Positions 35,171-45,560 of a stretch of 64,000 nt of DNA are shown here, piece by piece. How positions within the stretch are numbered: position 1 is the stretch's first letter; every line of letters begins with the position of its first letter. The notes below the pieces were generated by a model. It searched no databases, had not been told where the DNA came from, and saw only the letters and a list, made by a program, of their open reading frames with translations. Origin of the DNA: Miscanthus floridulus (lineage: Eukaryota > Streptophyta > Magnoliopsida > Poales > Poaceae); the NCBI RefSeq assembly GCF_019320115.1, contig NC_089587.1, forward strand, positions 102,016,166 to 102,080,165. The letters are read 5' to 3'. The translations under genes were made by a program, and so were the position numbers.

Positions 35171-35490
35171 CATAGTGGCATAGGTGAGTGCTCGTATGGT
35201 ATGCATATCCGTGTTTGTATTATGTTTCACAAAAAAAAATGCAATCTTAATGTTATTAGAAGCTCTACAGATGCCACGCGTTAATCCTCTTGAGACCTCA
35301 TAAATAGAAAAAAAAACGAAGCAATACTAGAATTTTTCATAAAAATTTAAAAGATATGATCATCAATTTGGTATAATCTAATCAACATTAATAGTAATAG
35401 CTATCAAACCTATTCTATTTTTTCTATTATTATGAAAAATGATAAAAGCTAACACCTTACATCTAAATCATATTCACCTATGCCACTATG
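35171..35490. mobile_element. Candidate MITE with 17-bp perfect inverted ends
   Basis: CATAGTGGCATAGGTGA at 35171-35187 is the exact reverse complement of TCACCTATGCCACTATG at 35474-35490. The interior is AT-rich and non-coding. A further diverged copy of the end (CACCTATGCAATTATGGAAC) follows near 35536, so the true boundary may be larger. There is no clear TSD. Confidence 0.5.
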
Positions 35491-36187
35491 AAACATAATT
35501 TAAATTAACTTTGTAGATTTACGTCTAAACTACTCACCTATGCAATTATGGAACACAATATAAAGTGCCTCAAAATATATATCAAAATTACCTCACTCTA
35601 TCATTATGAAATATAATCTACTCACGAAGTGTTAAATTAGAAGCATTACGACATACTTGTATTAATTCATAGTACGTATTACTATACTTTTTACAAAAAA
35701 AAACTACTACACTATTTTATAATAAAATTCAATATATTGATCATTTGAGGAGTTAGCACATACCATTGTTGGCTACAACATCTCTAGTATTGGAGTTTCT
35801 TGCAACAAACAATGATTATTAGGTTTTTGAAAATAGGAGTTTTTATGTGCAAATTATGCTCAGATGCTGAAGATAAATGGGTTGGCACGACTAGGTCATG
35901 CCATATACCAATAGTAAAAATACTTTGCATGTCGATGATGTCTAATTTTCCTGTTGGTTGGCCATGATAGAGGTAGATTTCTAGACCCGTCGGTTTTTAA
36001 TTTTCCAGTCGGCTATGTACCGGCAAAGAAATTATTTATGACTGTTGGCGCTATATTTTCAAATTCTTATGGTCTTGTATTTCAAGATGGAGGGAGTAGA
36101 TTATTCTAATAAAACAAACTACACATGTCAATTTCATAAAAGGCTAATGCGTAATATAAATGGTGGAGAATACAATCTTGGTGCGAA
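35491..36187. other. AT-rich intergenic DNA with a MITE end
   Basis: There is no gene. ...TTTCAAGATGGAGGGAGTA at 36080-36098 looks like the right end of a Stowaway-like element whose left end I cannot place. Confidence 0.45.
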
Positions 36188-36464
36188 CAGAGCGTAACTC
36201 ACCTAATTAGGTTTCTTGTGGTGGAACCTATTCACTCGGATTTAAGTTCTCGACTTAACACGAGAGTTCGCACTTTGCTGAGTTTACTCCAAGATTTAAT
36301 GGTACTATGTGGTCACTCGATAGCGAGATGTCGTCTATGGTGATTCCGCCAATCTCAAGAACTACCGGTCTAATCATTTTAGAAGTGCTCATAGGGGTAA
36401 GTGGGTTCATAGAGATGAGTGTGTGTGCATATATGAGCATCTACTTCTGTACTATGTTTAAAAA
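36188..36464 (+). mobile_element. Probable tRNA-related SINE
   Basis: The 5' part (GAGCGTAACTCACCTAATTAG ... GGATTTAAGTTCTCGACT) resembles A- and B-box spacing of a tRNA promoter. The body (GCCAATCTCAAG, GTGCTCATAGGGGTAAGTG) and end (CTACTTCTGTACTATGTTTAAAA) match the style of a common grass SINE. The tail is only about four A's and no TSD is evident, so it is an old copy. Confidence 0.55.
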
Positions 36465-38046
36465 CATTCAAGCTTAGTTTGAAAACTTCTCGTAATAAGG
36501 TGTTGAGAGTTGCCAACATTCCTTAGTGTCCTTGTTAGAGCCCTCTCAAGGGTGAAGAACCAATTTGGTAACTACTAGGGTCTCCCAACAGATGATGTTG
36601 GGTCTCTGAATTCACCTCATGCGCTTGCTCCCCCACTGTCTTCGCGAATGGTAGGACATCGCCGCTCTAGCATGAACTACTTCCCGTGTACAGATCATAT
36701 GGACCTTAAACTAGGACCACTGAACTTACAAAGCACTCATGGTACGGTGTATCTGGTCTGTCTTACATATCTGGCGAAATCTAAGACCTCGAGATGATAA
36801 ACTAGCTAAATATACGTTTTGCCGAGTTTAAGCTTAATTAAGAGCCTACAAATGGCAGAGCAATAAGGTATAGTTTCTCTCTGTTCCCCACGTACTGCCG
36901 TAGGCAGGTTTAAGTTAGCAAGTGGCCGGGAAGCTAGGCTGACGAGCATCTGATCAGATACTTATCATCTCATTATTATATAAAGACAACCTACTAAGTG
37001 GCGAGCATCTGATCGACAGGAAGAGATGAACGACAATCTTCCTTTACATCGTAGCAGCAATATAGTAATGCATAGTCGCTGGACGTCACCTGCACAAGCA
37101 CAACGCATATATTCTTCAGTGCCCATCACGTGAAAGCAAATACCATACCGCGAAGCAACAATCGATCCGATCCATCGATCCGTCCGCGAAATGAATAACA
37201 GCTTTTAACTTGCGCTTACTAGCTTGTTGCATGCAATTTCTTCCTGTCGATCCGTTCAGAGGTCGCTAGTCGCTGCTGCTACTAGTGCTAGCCAGCGAGC
37301 AGAGAGCAGCTAGCTAGCTAGCTTTCTGCAGAACATTTCGCATCACAAATCATGGGCGATTCATTTCAGATCGCTGATACAGATATCTCAGGAGTAGTCA
37401 GGAGGGCCGTCGTTCCGTTCGCCGTCGTCAATGCCTGCCGGCCGGCCCGTCGTAGAGCTAGAGTAGTGGCAGCAGTGGCGCTACAGTGCTACCAGTACCG
37501 CCGCCCCCACACGCTGCAGGCACAGACAAGGGCAGTCATACTTTCTGCCTATCTTTCAGTGCTATTAGACGGTACGGAGTGAGACAGACAAACGGAGAGA
37601 GAGAGAGGAAGGAGAGGTGTGTGTGTCGTCCGCGGATGAGGGAGAGAGGGTGGGCCAGAAAAGTGAGTGTGAGTGGGGACTGGGGAGCTTGGCAGGGCAC
37701 TGAAAACCATGCGTCCACATCTGCTTCCTTGCCCATTTATTATTACATCGTCTGCAGCAACGCTTCATCGTCTCTGGGCAAGGGCAAGGGTAGGGTCGGG
37801 TCGGGTCGGGTGTGTGCGGGCGTGTTGTTTTGGACTACACGTCCCATTGCTGACCCTGAGCTGCAACAGTGCGCTTCGTGCTCGCAGAGTCGCAGCAGAC
37901 CTCACCTCATCGGGCTCTCCTTGTGAGCATTTTGCACCTCAGTGCCCGGTAACTTCGACTCGCTGCCTTCCGCTTGAGTTGTTTTAATAGCGCTGTTTGT
38001 CGATGTTTTAGTTATCCGCATAGACTTGACTCTGAGCATCATACGA
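36465..38046. other. Intergenic DNA with a GC-rich island at 37250-37990
   Basis: 36465-37250 shows nothing. The island carries plus-strand frames of 76, 146 and 104 codons that overlap each other without recognised domains or clear splice sites. CTAGCTAGCTAGC and GAGAGAGAGAG runs look like grass promoter or UTR text, so an unannotated non-coding transcript is possible but unsupported. Confidence 0.3.
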
Positions 38047-38407
38047 TTTTTTAGAGACTCCAACAAGAAGTATGATTTTCTAAATTTTTTCGATCTCTAT
38101 AAACAACGTATTAGCATGATTTATGACTACAAATCCATTTAGTAGAAGAATATGCAACATAAACAACAGAAAATATATGAGCCTAGAGTTATATATATTT
38201 ACAAATATATGAGTCTAGAGTTATATATGAGTCTACAATTTTACAAAATATATTTACAAATATATAACACTAGACTCATACTTTCTATTATTTATTTCCA
38301 TATTTTTCTACTAAATAGATGTGGCATCATAAATCATACTAATATTTTGTTTATAGAGATTTAAAAGTTTTAAATAATCATACTTCTTACTGGGGTCTTT
38401 AAAAACT
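38047..38407. mobile_element. Hairpin-forming MITE, ~360 bp
   Basis: AGAGACTCCAACAAGAAGTATGATT (from 38053) recurs inverted as AATCATACTTCTTACTGGGGTC near 38375-38398. Pairing continues inward (CGATCTCTATAAACAA with TTGTTTATAGAGA; ATTTAGTAGAA with TTCTACTAAAT), giving arms of about 100 bp. It has no coding capacity. The loop holds repeated AGAGTTATATATGAGTC phrases. Confidence 0.8.
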
Positions 38408-38878
38408 TCAGCAAGATTTTGTGAATTTCAGTAATTTGGGATGGCAAAAAAAAAAATCAATACCGAAATTGAAAACCCTAGAGGTGAGTACATGCAACAC
38501 AATGCAAAGCACTAAAACATAATTACCAAACGCAACTTATCTCATGTTGACGCTAGTTTGAATTATATTGTATAAGGTCTAATGCAAACAATCAACGACA
38601 TAATATTCCGTTTGCTGGGAGGAATTTTGGAGGAATCTGGAGGAATTTGTTAGAGGAAAATACTGTTCCGGATGAAAAAAATAAGCGAATCAAGCTGGGG
38701 TTTAAGGGCACGTGAACGGGACCATACCTGCTGTCTCTCAAGCCTCCTAGGATACACACCAAACTTCATTCCTTCCAAGCATTGTAAACCTCCTTTTACG
38801 TTCTCACCTTTCTGTCGATGAACTCATGATCTCTGATTACTATCTAGCTATGTACCCTTTGACACAGTGGCGAACATA
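38408..38878. other. Intergenic DNA, no gene seen
   Basis: Nothing recognisable beyond a GGAGGAATTTTGGAGGAATC direct repeat at 38620-38645. Confidence 0.5.
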
Positions 38879-39010
38879 GGGTTTGTTTGCTTCATGGCCT
38901 CTGGGCAAGCTCTCTACCGGGTATCAATTCTAGCCCCAGATGTCTAGAATCAAACACCTAGGGTGACACCTGTGTGAGGCAAGTTTTCCTGGGAGCAAAC
39001 CAAACAACCC
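38879..39010. mobile_element. Small MITE, ~132 bp, CATA flanks
   Basis: GGGTTTGTTTGCTTC at the left and GAGCAAACCAAACAACCC at the right are inverted ends. CATA occurs on both sides (38875-38878 and 39011-39014). It has no coding capacity. Tourist- or hAT-type affiliation is undecided. Confidence 0.7.
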
Positions 39011-39500
39011 CATAGCGCTTAGTCATTCGAGCGAGGGCTCGTTTCTTTTCTTCTTTTTCCCATTTGTTTTGCTCCCTTTACTTTCTAATAATGGAGTTCC
39101 AGTAGTGAGGATTGGAGCTCCCAGCACCCGGAAAAGTTAAATCTGCCTCTAAGAACATGTGCTCTCATCCCAAACACCGTCTGATTGTGTATTGGAATGA
39201 TTATATTGTCCATCATGAGATATGCACTCATCCCCATACATATGCAATGGTGCCGGGACAGGAGCACTCATCCCCATACATATCTAACGGTGCAGACAGG
39301 AGCATTGCCCTCAGGATAGTTTTCCACACCCTTGGCACCTCCCACTCCTCCAACCATCTACCTAGGCGGTAGCTATACACCCAGTCTCTTAGCCCCAATA
39401 AAATTTTCCCTTCTTTTAAAAGAATGTCCAAAAACACTTTCCAAAACTGAGAAGTCCTTCTACAAACTAAATGGTACCTTCTCGTAAAAAAAAGAACTAA
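39011..39500. other. Intergenic DNA with a ~40-bp duplication
   Basis: GCACTCATCCCCATACATAT occurs at about 39226 and again at 39266, with GGAGCA following both copies. The frames here have no domain. Confidence 0.6.
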
Positions 39501-39637
39501 AAGCTTATTTGAATGCACTTGTATCTATCTCAATTCATGTGTTGAAATGGATTATGGGTAAAAATTAGTTAATTTTTATCTCAATTCACTTCAACATATG
39601 TAGATTGAAATAAATACGAATGCATTCAAACAAGTGC
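39501..39637. mobile_element. Tourist-like small MITE, TAA target duplication
   Basis: The left end AAGCTTATTTGAATGCACTT and right end GAATGCATTCAAACAAGTGC are imperfect inverted repeats. TAA flanks both ends (39498-39500 and 39638-39640). The subterminal CTATCTCAATTCA / TAGATTGAAATAAAT also pairs. Confidence 0.75.
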
Positions 39638-39833
39638 TAAGTGGATTAAACGTCAGGGAAAAGGTAGACCATTGTGTTGAGGTCAGCTGACACTTTTTTT
39701 TTTTTTTTTTTGCAAAATCAGTGAGAAATCACCTTTCCATGCAATAGTCTACAACGGTAAAGAACCGTCCCCAACCCCAAACACACACAAATGCAACGGT
39801 GAATACCCTGGACATGGTCCTTAGCTTAACTGT

Positions 39834-39947
39834 CACGTTCGTTTGGCTGATAAGTCATGGCTGAAAGTACTGTTGATTAATTTGTTGTGATAGAAAAATA
39901 TTATTCGTTGACTGAAAAAATACGACTTATAAGCTAAGCGAACAGGG
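39834..39947. mobile_element. Short MITE of the TGTTCGCTTGGC type
   Basis: It begins CACGTTCGTTTGGCTGATAAG and ends CTTATAAGCTAAGCGAACAGGG. The interior (AGTACTGTTGATTAATTTGTTGTG ... AAAATATTATTCGTTGACTG) is the reverse complement of that of the copy at 14920-15076, placing it in the same family. Confidence 0.75.
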
Positions 39948-40415
39948 CGAACATTTAAACTATGCCTTTTCCCCCTTGCCTCTTCGTTGCTGCCAGAGTG
40001 TAACCAGCAGAAACAAATTGTAAAACCGGTAGTAATACAATGAGCCTGTTCGCTGGTGGGTAAAAACTGTTCTAGCGTAACTGCATCTGTCAATATGTTA
40101 GTTAGCTTAGCTGAAACGATTACAAGTGACAAGAGCTGCCATGCCATGCATCCTTTCTCGGTTCCGACAGCAGCAGCTGCCGAAATGCTCCTGAATCCGA
40201 ATCGATCGAACAAATGTTATTGTAAGAAACTCCAACAGCAAGCGAACAAGCGAAAGATTCCATGCACGTCGTAATTAGATTCACTTGCGCCCCAGCATGA
40301 CTCCCGGCGTGAGAGTCTAGACTAGCACTGATCCCATCAACACATCTAATCACACCACCAAGCAGCTGCTAACACATCCATCCATCAGTTCATGGCCTAG
40401 CTCGTCCATAGCAGC

Positions 40416-41175
40416 TAGAGATGAAAACGGTTAGAAACCGTCGGAAAATCTCTAAACCGTTTTTTATTTTTATATTTGAATACGAAATCAAAAGCAAAAG
40501 CAATAAAACCGGACAAAAAACGAACACAAACTTACGGAATATCGAGAATTAAAAAAAAAAAAGTAATTCGAGCGAAATTATATCGAACACAGTCGGTATA
40601 CGAAATATTAACCTGTTGGACCAAGTGTAACAATTAACAAGTGAATAATAATTAAAAAATCCTACAACTTTCTTTAAAAGTATCTCCATTCAACTTTCTT
40701 TAAAAGTATCTCCATTCGACACCATGCAAGGAAGATATGGTTTTTGTAGGCAACCAGCGCTTGTATGTAATTTAATATATTATTGAAACTTTATTTATTT
40801 TTTTTAACATCTTAAGGACCTCAAATGAAAAAACTAGAAACCAGAAAGTTATAGATCTCGTCGAGAGCTACAATTTTTATATAAAAATCATCTCCATTTA
40901 AGATCGCATGAAAAAGATATAATGTTTCTAATGTTGGACTTCTGGTGGGCCAAATTTGGTTTAAACCGAATTTTGAATTCGGGATATTCCGAATTAAAAG
41001 TAGAAAAGTAGAAAACGGCCGAAAAAATGTCTAAACCGTTTTCGTTCCGATTTCGAATTTGGTGTCTCAAATTTTAAACCGAATTCGAATTTGTCTGAAA
41101 ATACGAATTCAATCGGATTAAACTAGAAAACGATGCGGTTCGATACGGGATATTTCCGTAACGTTTTCATCCCTG
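40416..41175. mobile_element. Ac/Ds-like hAT element, non-autonomous, ~760 bp
   Basis: The termini are TAGAGATGAAAACGG and CCGTAACGTTTTCATCCCTG, matching the Ac/Ds terminal form (T/CAGGGATGAAA), including the unpaired outermost base. The 8-bp flanks are ATAGCAGC (40408-40415) and GTGGCAGC (41176-41183), identical at six positions with two transitions, consistent with an aged 8-bp duplication. Inside are repeated AACCGTTTT / CCGAATTC / GAATTCGGG motifs and a 26-bp tandem duplication at 40667-40716, but no transposase. It ends about 100 bp downstream of the stop codon of the IDD gene. Confidence 0.88.
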
Positions 41176-41277
41176 GTGGCAGCTAACTAGCCAGAAAGGA
41201 GCGGGCGAGCTGGGGAAGGAGGAAAATTAAGAATGTTGCGTGCATGACGTACGTCGTACGAGATGGTCCGCCGGCCG

Positions 41278-44042
41278 CTAGTTGATGTCCATCATCCTAG
41301 CATGGCTCGGCGCGTCGTCGGCGTTGAGCTGCCGGTGGTGGTGGTGGTGGCGGTACGGGTCGTCGTCCACCTCGGCGTCGCCGCCCTCGGTGACGACGGA
41401 GGAGACGTAGCTGGCCACCTCGGAGCTCATGGGGCCGCCGGTGCCGGCCGTCGCCCGCGCCCGGAACTTGCAGCGGCAGCTGTAGCAGGTGACCTGCAGC
41501 AGCGTGGCGTCCACCTGCCGCACGGCGTGGTCCCGGAGCGCGTGCGCGCGGCCCAGCTCCGCCTGCGCCTGCTGCCGCATGCGGCGGGCGGTCGCCAGCT
41601 CCTGCTCGGCCAGCTCCCCCTGCCGCCGCGCCTGCGCCCGGGCATCGTCGGCCGCCGCCTTCTCCGCCATCGCCAGCCGCAGCTGCTCCCGGGCCTCCTC
41701 CTTCAGCCTCGCCGCCGCCGCCGCTGCTGCCGGCGCCGACGTCTCGCTGTCGTCGTCGTGGTCGTTGTCGCGCGCGCCGCCGAACCCGATCGACAGCTGC
41801 AGCCGCATCGGGTTGGCGCCCAGGCCCAGCTGGGGAACATGTACCGCAGGCGAATGCGGCCACCTAACGGCGGCGGCTGCGGGAGCAGTGCCTCCTCCCC
41901 CCTCGTAGTAGCTGCCGCTGCCGTGCGGCGGCATGAGCTGCAGCTCCAGGTTGTGGACGCCACCACCAGCACCAGGGCGCTCGTACCGCGGCGTCGGAGG
42001 CGACAGCGCCGCGTCGAACCTGTGGAACGTCGTGGCGGCCGTGGGGCTCGCCATTGCCGGGCCAGCCGGCCAGCAGGCGACCTGCTGGTGCTGGCTCACC
42101 CCGAACTCGCCACCGCTTGATGGGCTCGCGCTGGACGCCGTCCGTGACAACGCCGCCGCCGCGGCGGCGGAGGCGGAGGCGTGCAGCTGACGCTGCTGCT
42201 GCGACGTGGAGGCAGCTGCTGCCGCCACGCCGAACCCGGCACCGCCGCCGCCGCCGACACCACTAGCCGGGGACGACGACGTCTCGGCCCGCGGCCGGCC
42301 GGCGTTGCACTTGTCCTGGTGCTCGATAAAGCTCTCCACCCTGTAAAAACGACGCATCATATGACACCACGTTGCTGCTGCAGTGCTGCTTAGTGCTTAC
42401 ATACAGACAGGACCCCAAAAGCATAAGCAATGGTTGTATTGTATGTGGGTGCGAGGTGGTGAGCGGCCGAGGGTTACGGTGATGCCCTCATCAGCTTCTC
42501 AAGAGCCTGTGCAATGTGCATCTGCTGCTGGGGAGTGAAGGGGGGGTTCCAACCAAGGCCAAGCAAAGGTTTGATGGGATCCGACTTGCAAGCGCTGGGC
42601 GCCAGCCAAGGACAAGGGTGCGTGACCGGCCGAGAGAAGCCAAGGGGGCGATCAGGGGCTGGCTGTGCCCGTGCGAGTGCGATCTCTCTGTCAGGCGCGA
42701 GCTTTGGGGCCGTTTGGTTGGTTCATGGATGGGCAGGCATTCAATGGAGCCCCTGCAAGAGCCAAGCGGGGTAGCTAGCCTAGCCTAGACCCCCCACCAT
42801 GGCGATGGCCGATGGCAATGGCAGTATGGCACGGCATGGCAGCAGCAGCAATTGCGAAAAGCAACAGGCTTGTACGTGTACGCGACTGCACGTACACTGA
42901 TACAGGCAGCCAGCGCTGGCACCTGCTGCCCTCGGGAATTGTGCCTGTCCCTTCCCTACCGTAGTCTCTCTCTCCTCCCTCTCCGTCCGTCTTGACGGAC
43001 GCCAAAAAGGAGAGAGGGTGAGAGACGGAGCAGCTGCAGCAGCAACAGCAAGGAGACGAACGATAAAAGTGCAGTAGATAGATAGATGCCTGGAAAGACA
43101 ATTTCTCCCAAAAATCATCACTCCTTTCTGGAGCCCGGCCCTCATTCTTCTGCCAAATCTTTGCAAGGGAAAAGAGATATGGGACTAATTGCTGGATTAT
43201 CTTCTGGCGTCGGCTAATTAGTGGTACAGGTAGACTAATAAACAGAATTAATTAAGGGGAGCTAGAGGAGCCTAGAAATAGTAAAATCAGCAGCTAGCTA
43301 GCTCGATGACTCGATCACATACCGGGAGAAGACGCGGCCGCAGTCGCAGGTATGGCCGCGGGTGCCGCAGGTCTTGAGGTGGGCCTTGTAGTCGGAGTGC
43401 ACGGCGTAGGCCTTGGAGCAGCGGGCGCAGGCCCACTGCCGGTGGCCGCTGTGCTTCCGCCGGAAGTGCTTCTTGATGCCGACGAGGTCGCCCAGCGCGT
43501 GCGACGGGTCGTGGTGCAGGCAGCTCGGCTCCGGGCACACGAACACGCGCTTCCGCGCCGCCTCCCCGGACTCCCGCTTCAGCAGCTTCCACGGCACCTT
43601 GTGCCGCCGCCGGTGCATCTGCAGGTTCTGGTCGCGCTGGAACCCCTGCCCGCAGATCTCGCACACGTACCGGTCCGACTCCAGCAGCGTCCGCGGCGAC
43701 AGCGACACCACCTCCGCGTCGGGGTCTGCTCCATGCCCATGTCCATGTCCATCCACGGCGACGTCGCACGCCCGCGCGCCATTGTGGAGTCACCCAAGAT
43801 TAGAGTAAATTTTAAAAAAAGAAAGCTTCTTTCTTTCTTTATATATTACGTCGCGCGTAATTGGATGCATGTTCCCTGAGACAGGCGAGCAGGCGCTTAC
43901 CAGGAGTGCCGGCGGGACGCCGCTTCTTCTTGGCGCCGGCGGCGCTCGTCGTGGCGATCTGCAGAGACCGGAACGGCTCCAGTGGCGCGGCCCCCGCCTC
44001 GGGAGGCGGGAAGGCCGTCGTCGGTGCGCAAGAACTCAACAT
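41278..44042 (-). CDS. INDETERMINATE-domain C2H2 zinc-finger transcription factor (IDD14/IDD15-SGR5/IDD16/LPA1 clade)
   Basis: Three exons, 44042-43901, 43725-43323 and 42340-41278, are joined by GT-AG introns of 175 and 982 bp. The 1608 coding bases keep one frame and give 535 residues. [20 protein letters not shown] (residues 38-57) includes a basic nuclear signal and the clade signature. The ID domain follows: C2H2 finger 1 (C69, C72, H85, H89), finger 2 (C111, C116, H134, H139), C2HC finger 3 (C147, C150, H163, C167) and finger 4 (C174, C176, H189, C193), split by intron 2 at R182. The rest holds an LELQL EAR-like repressor motif (313-317), LQLSIGF (about 362-368), a conserved Ala/Glu/Gln coiled coil (about 394-465) and CYSCRCKF (467-474). 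Rice LPA1 and Arabidopsis SGR5 of this clade act in gravitropism and shoot or tiller angle. It looks intact; the exact orthologue is not resolved. Confidence 0.95.
42341..43322 (-). other. Intron 2 of the IDD gene
   Basis: Donor TCCCG|GTATGT and acceptor TTTTACAG|GGTGG are in phase 2 within Arg182. An intron at this place in finger 4 is usual for IDD genes. Frames inside it (for example 42514-42788, 42775-43166) show no domain. Confidence 0.92.
43726..43900 (-). other. Intron 1 of the IDD gene
   Basis: Donor CTG|GTAAGC and acceptor GAGCAG|ACC join codon 48 (G/AC, Asp). If retained, the frame adds about 20 residues after residue 47 and stops, and I see no in-frame ATG before Met84 inside finger 1. 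Retention would therefore remove or cripple the DNA-binding domain. Confidence 0.9.
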
Positions 44043-44291
44043 GGTGGGGGTGGCGCCGCCGCGCTACACTGCCGTCACTTGTACCTCTCCTTCTTGCTAG
44101 ATCAATCTTTGTTGGGTAACAAAATGCCACCCCAAACCAAATCAGTAAACCAAAGAATCGACTCTCTCTGTCCCTCTCCTGCAACCAAATCTCTCCGGCC
44201 GTGTTCTTCTTGCTAGCTCACGATGACAATTCAAAAGCCTGGAGCTCGAGGTCCGGCGATGGGAATGGGCCAATCGAATTGTGTGGCATCT

Positions 44292-44299
44292 CTATATAA
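44292..44299 (-). promoter_or_regulatory. Probable TATA box of the IDD gene
   Basis: The minus strand reads GCTTATATAGAGATGC, a good plant TATA box about 250 bp upstream of the start codon. It implies transcription start near 44260-44268 and a 5' UTR of about 220 bases. GA-rich runs (44420-44470) lie further upstream. Confidence 0.6.
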
Positions 44300-45261
44300 G
44301 CTTGCGGAGGCCGGAGGGAGGTGGATCACTGATTCACTGGGATCACAGGGAGAGCTCCTCCCGGACCGGACCAGATGAGAGCGAGGACGGAGGAGAGTTG
44401 TGAATAAACAAAACAAAAGGGCCGGGGAGAGAGATGTGGGTACAGCTGGGAAGAGAGAGAGAGTGAGGGATGGAAAAGGTCTTTGGAGGAGCAGTGTTGT
44501 TTTTTTGGCTTTGCTGCTACACAGACAACACCGAAGGGAGAGAGGGGAGGCAGCTTTCTACCAGCTTTAGGTTTCAGCAGCTTTCTTTAGGATTGCATCA
44601 TGCAGGGAGGGTGTGTGTGTGAGGGGAGCTCCAGGAAGGAGATGAGTTGGTTGGTGTTTTATTGGGTTCGTGGGGTTAAAATTTTCTTTTGGGTCTGGAA
44701 TGGAAGCCAAAACTACAGCTGGTTGCAAGTTCTGGGCCTTCTGGATGTGATTTGCTTGGTTCCAAATAATCTATTTTTCCATCTTTATATAAAAGAAAGG
44801 ATTTTTGTAGGAGGGAGAGACTGGGTAGATTTTGGCCGCTGGTCGAAAAAACGGCTAGCGCTGATGCTATTTATTGCGGGAGAAAAACACTGTTATTTCG
44901 CTGAAACGGTACGGCGGATAAATTCAAGCGAACAGGGCCTCTATTCAGAACCTGCTGTTGAATGGATGGCTGCACAAAAATAACTGTTCAACAGCCTATA
45001 AAAGAACAGGGCTACACATACCAGTAAATTTCAGTTTTTTTTTTCAAAAAAAAAAGAGTAGAGAGAGAGAGAGAGAGAGTTTTCATTACTCTAGAGAAGG
45101 AATCGTCTGTTTTATTTGTTATACAATGCATAGTGAACACTGAAACTGAATTCGAGCTAACTACTCAAATCAATTAAAAAACATCTGAAATCTGCTGACC
45201 ATAATGCCAATCGAGCTAGTAATTTTATGCGTAGAGTTTTGTTATGAGCTGATACATACTA
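44300..45261. other. Upstream region of the IDD gene with MITE relic and (GA)n
   Basis: It contains GA/CT-rich promoter-like sequence to about 44640. At 44833-44941 there is a diverged TGTTCGC-type MITE, with a clear right end CAAGCGAACAGGGCC. An (AG)n microsatellite lies at 45058-45080. The plus-strand frame 44600-44983 has no known domain and runs through the MITE, so I do not call it a gene. Confidence 0.5.
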
Positions 45262-45560
45262 CTCATTCCATTTCAAAATACATGCTATTTTCGTTTTGCT
45301 TTAAGTTAAACTAATCTGACTTTGATAATTTTTACAAAAAAATACACCAAAATTGATAAAAGCATATTAATTTCATTAAAGCGCTGCAAATATATCTTGA
45401 AGTGCACTTATTTGGTGTGGTAGATGTTCATGTATGTTTCTATCATGATGAAGAGCTAGATGAGCCAATGAAGGAAGATCTCGTCAAAATTCAAGAAAAT
45501 TATCTTAGAATAGAACTAAAATGAGCTACATTTTCAAATCAAGGCTATCTATTGATTATT
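45262..45560. mobile_element. Stowaway-like MITE fragment
   Basis: The left end CTCATTCCATTTCAAAATAC after TA and the interior TTAAACTAATCTGACTTTGA fit Stowaway-type elements. No matching right end was found, so it is truncated and the right boundary is approximate. Confidence 0.45.

Noticed and set aside
37352..37987. Possible small host gene in the GC-rich island
   Set aside because: Three overlapping frames of similar length, none with a domain, splice support or stop/start arrangement better than chance.
39228..39518. 96-codon minus-strand frame
   Set aside because: No recognised domain, overlaps a local 40-bp duplication and sits among MITEs.
41263..42120. 285-codon plus-strand frame over exon 3 of the IDD gene
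   Set aside because: Shadow of GC-rich coding sequence; the minus strand has the conserved protein and splice sites.
43298..43756. Alternative IDD start within intron 1 giving a Gly/His-rich N-terminus
   Set aside because: The upstream codon in that frame is GTG, not ATG, and a TGA precedes it; no in-frame ATG is present before exon 2.
44600..44983. 127-codon frame upstream of the IDD gene
   Set aside because: It runs through a MITE end and has no domain.
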